Part shown: positions 50,622 through 54,641 of the stretch, piece after piece
Numbering within the stretch: position 1 is the first letter of the stretch
How the letters are laid out: the number at the start of each line of letters is the position of its first letter
Assembly (NCBI GenBank): GCA_026414765.1
Contig: JAOAIJ010000025.1
Location: 1-54,641 of the forward strand
Direction of reading: 5' to 3'
Length of the DNA: 54,641 nt
DNA from: Clostridia bacterium
GTDB lineage: Bacteria > Bacillota > Clostridia > Acetivibrionales > DSM-27016
The notes under the pieces: model-generated
Database searches by the model: none
Told to the model about the DNA's origin: nothing
What the model saw: only the letters and a program-made list of their open reading frames with translations
Made by a program: the position numbers and the translations under genes

Positions 50622-51917
50622 ATGAGCGAGCTGCAGCAATCTAAACCTACCAATATATTTCAATCCTTTAGGATTCTGAAGGGGAATACTCGAGTATCTG
50701 TAATGTTGGAACCATTGTGGGGGATACCCTTTGTTCTGTACAATTTCTATCTGAGCCTTTATATGAAGGAATTGGGAGTAACTGATAAACAGATTGGATA
50801 TATAATAGCAATCGGATTTATTGCGGGTACTATTTTTTCCATGTTTGGAGGTACAATAACTGACAGGCTCGGACGGAAGAAGACAACGTTCATATTCGAT
50901 TTCATAAGCTGGCCAGGTGCCCTGATAATTTATCTATTTGCGAACAGTTTTTGGGTCTTTGCACTTGCTACTATTATAAATAGTGTTGTCAGGATAGTAT
51001 CTGTGTCCTGGAACCTTATGGTTGTAGAGGATGCAGATGGTGAACAAAGAGTGGCCGCCTTCAATTTGCTCAGTATCATAAACATCTCAACTGGCGTTCT
51101 CATACCTCTTGCTGGAATTTTGGTCAATTCCTTTGGAGTGGTAAAGGCTGAAAGAGTGTTTTTGGTATTTGCCATTATAAGTATGTCAACGATGATGATT
51201 GTGAGAAACCGTTTGTACACAGAAACCGGTGTGGGTCAAAAAATAATTGATGAAAGAAGGAGCAATCCTGTAAAAAGGAGTATAAAGCATATTTTCCCTA
51301 TAAAAGCAGCAAGGACCTTTATGAAGAGTCCTAAAGCAATATTGGTTGTATGCTTGTTTGTACTATTTAATTTATATATTCCGTTAGGTACTCTGAACAG
51401 ATTGTATTTTGCACCGTTCATGACTGATGTATTGACGTTAAGCAAGCCCATGATATCCATTTTAGGTGGTGTATACTCTGCAGCATTATTTGTGGTATTT
51501 GTTTTTATAAACCCATTTATAAGCAAATTCAATAAGACCATTACTATGATACTTGGAATCATAATACAGGCAATTGCACTGGGGCTGCTTATCAGTATAC
51601 CTAAAGACAGTATGATCTCAGCAGTGCTGTGTATAATGGTTTTTGCTGCGGGATTCGGCGTATTCAGGCCTCTTATAGATTCCCTTCTGGCTGAAGTAAC
51701 AGAAGGGAACGAGAGGGCAGGAATATACTCCATTGTCAATACAGCCACTTGCATTGCCACTGCATTAATCGGGATCGTTTCAGGAAGCTTGTATGTTTTG
51801 AATCCAAAACTGTTGTATATCGTTTCGGTGGCAATACTGCTTATTTGTGTGATCATATTGATCTATGTTTATCGAGCAGATTTTAAAATCGAAAGTGATA
51901 AAAATGTTGGACTATAG
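50622..51917 (+). CDS. MFS transporter
   Basis: The 431-aa protein has about twelve helices, the motif FGGTITDRLGRKKTTF between helices 2 and 3 (the GxxxDrxGrkk pattern) and a central cytoplasmic linker rich in lysine and arginine (RSNPVKRSIKHIFPIKAARTF). It is not close to the MFS protein at 48.6 kb, as the short motifs differ. Substrate unknown. AGAGGAG lies nine bases upstream of the ATG. The glycoside hydrolase starts 180 bases later. Confidence 0.85.
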   Translation: MSELQQSKPTNIFQSFRILKGNTRVSVMLEPLWGIPFVLYNFYLSLYMKELGVTDKQIGYIIAIGFIAGTIFSMFGGTITDRLGRKKTTFIFDFISWPGALIIYLFANSFWVFALATIINSVVRIVSVSWNLMVVEDADGEQRVAAFNLLSIINISTGVLIPLAGILVNSFGVVKAERVFLVFAIISMSTMMIVRNRLYTETGVGQKIIDERRSNPVKRSIKHIFPIKAARTFMKSPKAILVVCLFVLFNLYIPLGTLNRLYFAPFMTDVLTLSKPMISILGGVYSAALFVVFVFINPFISKFNKTITMILGIIIQAIALGLLISIPKDSMISAVLCIMVFAAGFGVFRPLIDSLLAEVTEGNERAGIYSIVNTATCIATALIGIVSGSLYVLNPKLLYIVSVAILLICVIILIYVYRADFKIESDKNVGL

Positions 51918-52097
51918 ATTATAGAAAAAAGCTTTTAATGAAACAACAGCTGGATATTCTGATGGGTTTGAGACTTCTGAATTTGTAAAAGATCTCGAAA
52001 ATTTTCAAAAATTAAAATCGAAAATGAAAAATATTATTTACACTCTTATGCATTCTATTATATAATCAAATATATTTATATATTGGAGTTGATATGA

Positions 52098-53417
52098 ATG
52101 CAGTATTTGAGAGTGGATAAAAATAAAAGATTCCTGATACTGGAAGATGGGACGCCTTTTTTTTGGCTGGGAGACACAGCTTGGGAGCTTTTTCACAAGC
52201 TTAGCCGTGAGGAAGCGGAAGTGTATTTGAAGGACAGGTATGAAAAGAAGTTCAATGTGGTGCAGGTTGTTGCATTGGCTGAGTTGGATGGATTGGAGAT
52301 AGAAAATGCATATGGTAGAAAACCTCTTCTTAAAAATACAGAAGGAGTTTATGATCCTACAATGCCAGATCTGTCAGGAGAGTATCATTATTGGGACCAT
52401 GTAGATCACATAATTGATATTGCTGAGTCACTGAACATTTATATAGCACTTCTACCTACATGGGGGGACAAATTCAATTTGTCATGGGGTAAGGGGCCAA
52501 AAGTATTCAATGGGGAAAATGCATTACATTATGGTAGATGGCTCGGTGAAAGATATAAGGATAAAAGAAATATTGTTTGGGTAATGGGGGGAGACAGGCC
52601 TTTGGAAAGGCCTGAACATTATGAAATTGTCAGAGCAATGGCAGAAGGGATAAAGCTTGGGGACGAAGGTAACCACATAATGACCTTTCACCCTGCTGGG
52701 GATACTTCATCGTCAAAATATGTACATAATGAGAGCTGGATTGATTTCAATATGATTCAGTCAGGTCATCATGCATTGGATATAGATAACTATAACAAGG
52801 TGAAAGTGGACTACGATCTTTCCCCAACAAAACCTGTTTTAGATGCAGAGCCTAGGTATGAAGATCATCCAATAAATTTCAAACCTGAGAATGGCCATTT
52901 TGTTGAATTCGATATAAGACAGGCTGCATATTGGGCTGTGTTTTCTGGAGCTTTTGGGCATACATACGGACATCATTCCATCTGGTGTATGTGCAAGGAG
53001 CCTGGAGAGTATTTTCCTTTGTATTGGAACAGGGCTATAAATAGACCTGCCGGTTCCCAAATGCGGTATGTAAAAACTCTGATAGAATCCAGACCATTTC
53101 TTGAAAGAATACCTGATCAAAGCCTTGTGGTTGATGAATACGAAGGAGCAGACCATTTGGCAGCAACTAGAGGTGTCAGCTATGCATTCATATACAGCCC
53201 AACAGGGAAAACTATAAAGGTGAATATGGGGAAAATCACCGGACATAAGGTTGTCGCCCACTGGTATGATCCCAAAACCGGGGAAGTTAGCTACATTGGA
53301 GAGTTTGAAAATGAAGGAGTAAAGGAATTTTATACTCCTACACGAGGAAGAGGGCAGGACTGGGTGCTTATGCTGGATGATGCTTCTGTTGAGTTTGTGG
53401 TGCCGGGGAATAAATAG
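52098..53417 (+). CDS. DUF4038 / GH140-like glycoside hydrolase (apiosidase-like)
   Basis: The 439-aa protein has no signal peptide, so it is cytoplasmic. The N-terminal TIM-barrel domain (about 1-340) has the DUF4038 pattern: FLILEDGTPFFWLGDTAWELFHKL, LKDRYEKKFNVVQVVAL, NIVWVMGGDRPLERPEHY and VLDAEPRYEDHP. The last 80 residues match the small beta domain often called collagen-binding-2 (VVAHWYDPKTGEVSYIGEF, RGQDWVLMLDDAS). GH140 members release apiose from rhamnogalacturonan II; relatives act on other plant side chains. It would work on imported oligosaccharides, consistent with the two MFS genes upstream. Confidence 0.88.
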   Translation: MQYLRVDKNKRFLILEDGTPFFWLGDTAWELFHKLSREEAEVYLKDRYEKKFNVVQVVALAELDGLEIENAYGRKPLLKNTEGVYDPTMPDLSGEYHYWDHVDHIIDIAESLNIYIALLPTWGDKFNLSWGKGPKVFNGENALHYGRWLGERYKDKRNIVWVMGGDRPLERPEHYEIVRAMAEGIKLGDEGNHIMTFHPAGDTSSSKYVHNESWIDFNMIQSGHHALDIDNYNKVKVDYDLSPTKPVLDAEPRYEDHPINFKPENGHFVEFDIRQAAYWAVFSGAFGHTYGHHSIWCMCKEPGEYFPLYWNRAINRPAGSQMRYVKTLIESRPFLERIPDQSLVVDEYEGADHLAATRGVSYAFIYSPTGKTIKVNMGKITGHKVVAHWYDPKTGEVSYIGEFENEGVKEFYTPTRGRGQDWVLMLDDASVEFVVPGNK

Positions 53418-53426
53418 TTTTTAAGG

Positions 53427-53480
53427 AAAACCGCTAGAACGGTATGATGTAGATGTATTATACCGTTCTAGCGGTTTTTT
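53427..53480. terminator. Bidirectional terminator
   Basis: Perfect 19-bp arms (53427-53445 and 53460-53478) with A and T runs serve the convergent hydrolase and AraC genes. Confidence 0.92.
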
Positions 53481-54226
53481 GATAAGAAAGCTTTCCTATA
53501 CACACTGGGCGTCTGCCCGGAATGATCCTTGAACATGGAAGCAAACTGCGATTCGTTGGAAAAGCCGCACTCCTGGGAGATTTCCAAAATTGACAGATCG
53601 GTTTGTTCCAGCAACTTTGTTGCGTTTTTCAATCTTTTGCCGATTATATAGTTAATAGGAGAAAGGCCTGTGATTTCCTTGAATAGATGCCTGAATCTAT
53701 GATAGCTGTAGCCTGAAAGCTCAGCCAGGGATTTCAGGTCTATTTGCTGGTTGTAATGCTCATCTATGTATCCTAAAATATAGGTGAAGTTCATACTTCT
53801 TTTATTGGACTGCTCATTCATTCTCTCGATTTCTATCAATAATTCGCCCAAAAGAAAATCCACTTTCAAATTGAAGTTTTTCCTCTGTTCCAATACTTCT
53901 TTTTTTATGTTTTTCAGATAATTATATATGTTTTTCTGAGGATCATCCATATATAATCCGTTTTTGAGGAAGGAGGTGATGTCGGATTTGAAGCCGATAA
54001 AGATTACATCAGTTTCCTCGAAATGGCTTTCATCATGAATGCAACTGGGTTTCATTATAGTAAAATTATTTGATCCATAGTTATACGTGTTTCCATCCAT
54101 TGTAGTACAGCCCTTTCCATTCACATAGTAAACCAACTCATAACACTCATGCTTGTGGAATTCGATGTAATCGGATTGTCTTCTTAATGTGAAGTTTAGA
54201 AACTCGAGTTTTTGTTCCATAACCAC
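53468..54226 (-). CDS. AraC-family transcriptional regulator
   Basis: The 252-aa protein has an N-terminal cupin sensor (EFHKHECYELVYYVNGKGCTTMDG, IMKPSCIHDESHFEET) and a C-terminal AraC double helix-turn-helix (IDLKSLAELSGYSYHRFRHLFKEITGLSPINYI, ILEISQECGFSNESQFASMFKDHSGQTPSVYRK). Such regulators respond to sugars and activate nearby genes. The convergent DUF4038 hydrolase and MFS genes are the natural targets. The frame's start at 54226 reads GTG followed by GTT ATG; the ATG at 54220 is equally good. Confidence 0.9.
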   Translation of the reverse strand: MVMEQKLEFLNFTLRRQSDYIEFHKHECYELVYYVNGKGCTTMDGNTYNYGSNNFTIMKPSCIHDESHFEETDVIFIGFKSDITSFLKNGLYMDDPQKNIYNYLKNIKKEVLEQRKNFNLKVDFLLGELLIEIERMNEQSNKRSMNFTYILGYIDEHYNQQIDLKSLAELSGYSYHRFRHLFKEITGLSPINYIIGKRLKNATKLLEQTDLSILEISQECGFSNESQFASMFKDHSGQTPSVYRKAFLSKNR

Positions 54227-54312
54227 CTACATAATAATAATTGTAAATAAAAACTTAGCCATATCATAGTATCATGAAGATGTAGATAGTGTCAAATGAT
54301 GGAGTTGACAAG
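54227..54312. other. Upstream region of the AraC gene
   Basis: 86 AT-rich bases with the promoter region of the leftward AraC gene; nothing else seen. Confidence 0.4.
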
Positions 54313-54508
54313 GGTGCATATTTTTCTTCTGACCCATGATATGGAAATTGCGTTGTGGAAAGCCTGTAGAGACATTTAATCCGAGTGAGGAAAGCAAAAA
54401 TACTGTTTGAGCGTTAGCGAGTTTATTTTTGCCCGAACTGAATTTAATGGCTCTAAGGCTTGGCGCATAGCAATTGTAATATCATGGGTCAGATTAGAAA
54501 AATGCACC
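54313..54508. repeat. 196-bp MITE-like element with long imperfect inverted repeat
   Basis: The ends GGTGCA-T-TTTTC-TCTGACCCATGATAT (left) and ATATCATGGGTCAGA-TT-GAAAAA-TGCACC (right) are inverted copies of about 30 bases. A 15-bp perfect block lies at 54329-54343 and 54479-54493. Inside, further partly paired arms (AAGCCT/AGGCTT, ATTTAAT/ATTTAAT, GCAAAAATA/TATTTTTGC) surround a GAGCGTTAGCGAG centre. It has no coding capacity. The size and form are those of a miniature inverted-repeat element or a structured intergenic repeat; no clear target-site duplication was found. Confidence 0.7.
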
Positions 54509-54613
54509 AAAGTTAAAATTTAAAATTGACATTTGCTTTTTCCAGTGTTATTATGTTATTAGCTTAGAGACTAGAAGAGATTAGAAAATTTAAAGACGAG
54601 ACGAGATGAGATG

Positions 54614-54641
54614 CTGTCTCTTATACACATCTGACGCTGCC
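54614..54641 (+). other. Nextera transposase adapter at contig end (artefact)
   Basis: CTGTCTCTTATACACATCT followed by GACGCTGCC is the Illumina Nextera mosaic-end and adapter sequence. It is not genomic. The preceding 50 bases (54564-54613, simple GA-rich) may be low quality too. Confidence 0.97.

Overview
The window looks like one end of a draft contig from a low-GC, anaerobic, spore-forming Firmicute, most likely a mesophilic cellulolytic clostridium (Ruminiclostridium / Clostridium cellulolyticum group). This is inferred from an S-layer-anchored cadherin-repeat protein, a Re-type citrate synthase next to aconitase, a LysM-GH18 spore-type hydrolase, ECF vitamin and metal transporters, a clostridial AgrD-like peptide and Shine-Dalgarno-rich AT-biased DNA. 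No species assignment was possible without a search. The last 28 bases are Illumina Nextera adapter, so position 54641 is an assembly end and not biology.

Layout. 1-4.6 kb: 3' end of a cadherin/SLH surface protein, a ROK repressor and a divergent mannose-6-phosphate isomerase. 4.7-11.2 kb: cofactor block with an FMN-riboswitch-controlled riboflavin transporter, cobU-cobS-cobC for cobalamin assembly, two paralogous 180-aa ECF S components, a PLP aminotransferase and a metallo-beta-lactamase-fold hydrolase. 11.3-14.3 kb: chemoreceptor, short GNAT, PHP phosphoesterase. 14.5-19.1 kb: Re-citrate synthase, aconitase and a GntR/FCD regulator, with a 24-bp perfect palindrome in the promoter that fits a GntR operator. 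19.1-26 kb: MFS exporter, tRNA-Glu, a zinc-PLC-like protein, two RNA modification enzymes, a methyltransferase, and a CBM-like protein with a histone-like Lys/Ala tail. 26-29.1 kb: cobalt/nickel ECF transporter CbiM-CbiQ-CbiO. 29.1-29.7 kb: glutaredoxin and the start of a peroxiredoxin gene behind a CsoR/CstR-like operator.

An integrated element of about 10.9 kb (about 29653-40598) splits the peroxiredoxin gene just before its catalytic cysteine codon. The right half resumes in frame at 40590. The element carries a large serine recombinase next to its right end, a second small serine recombinase, a Rep-like protein, and a leftward cargo block: a degenerate AgrC-like membrane protein, a 40-aa AgrD-like cyclic-lactone precursor too small for routine gene calling, a membrane-anchored subtilase, a secreted toxin-like protein, a 394-aa unknown and a TraX-like membrane protein. 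No AgrB, response regulator or kinase domain is present. This peptide-signal/protease/secreted-protein module is the best candidate in the window for an undescribed system.

41.3-54.6 kb: lipoprotein, cysK behind a 25-bp-arm perfect palindrome, zinc-ribbon protein, cyclophilin, LysM-GH18 hydrolase, NAD synthase, a tRNA-His/Gln/Lys cluster, two MFS transporters, a DUF4038/GH140-like glycoside hydrolase, an AraC regulator, a 196-bp MITE-like inverted repeat, and the adapter.
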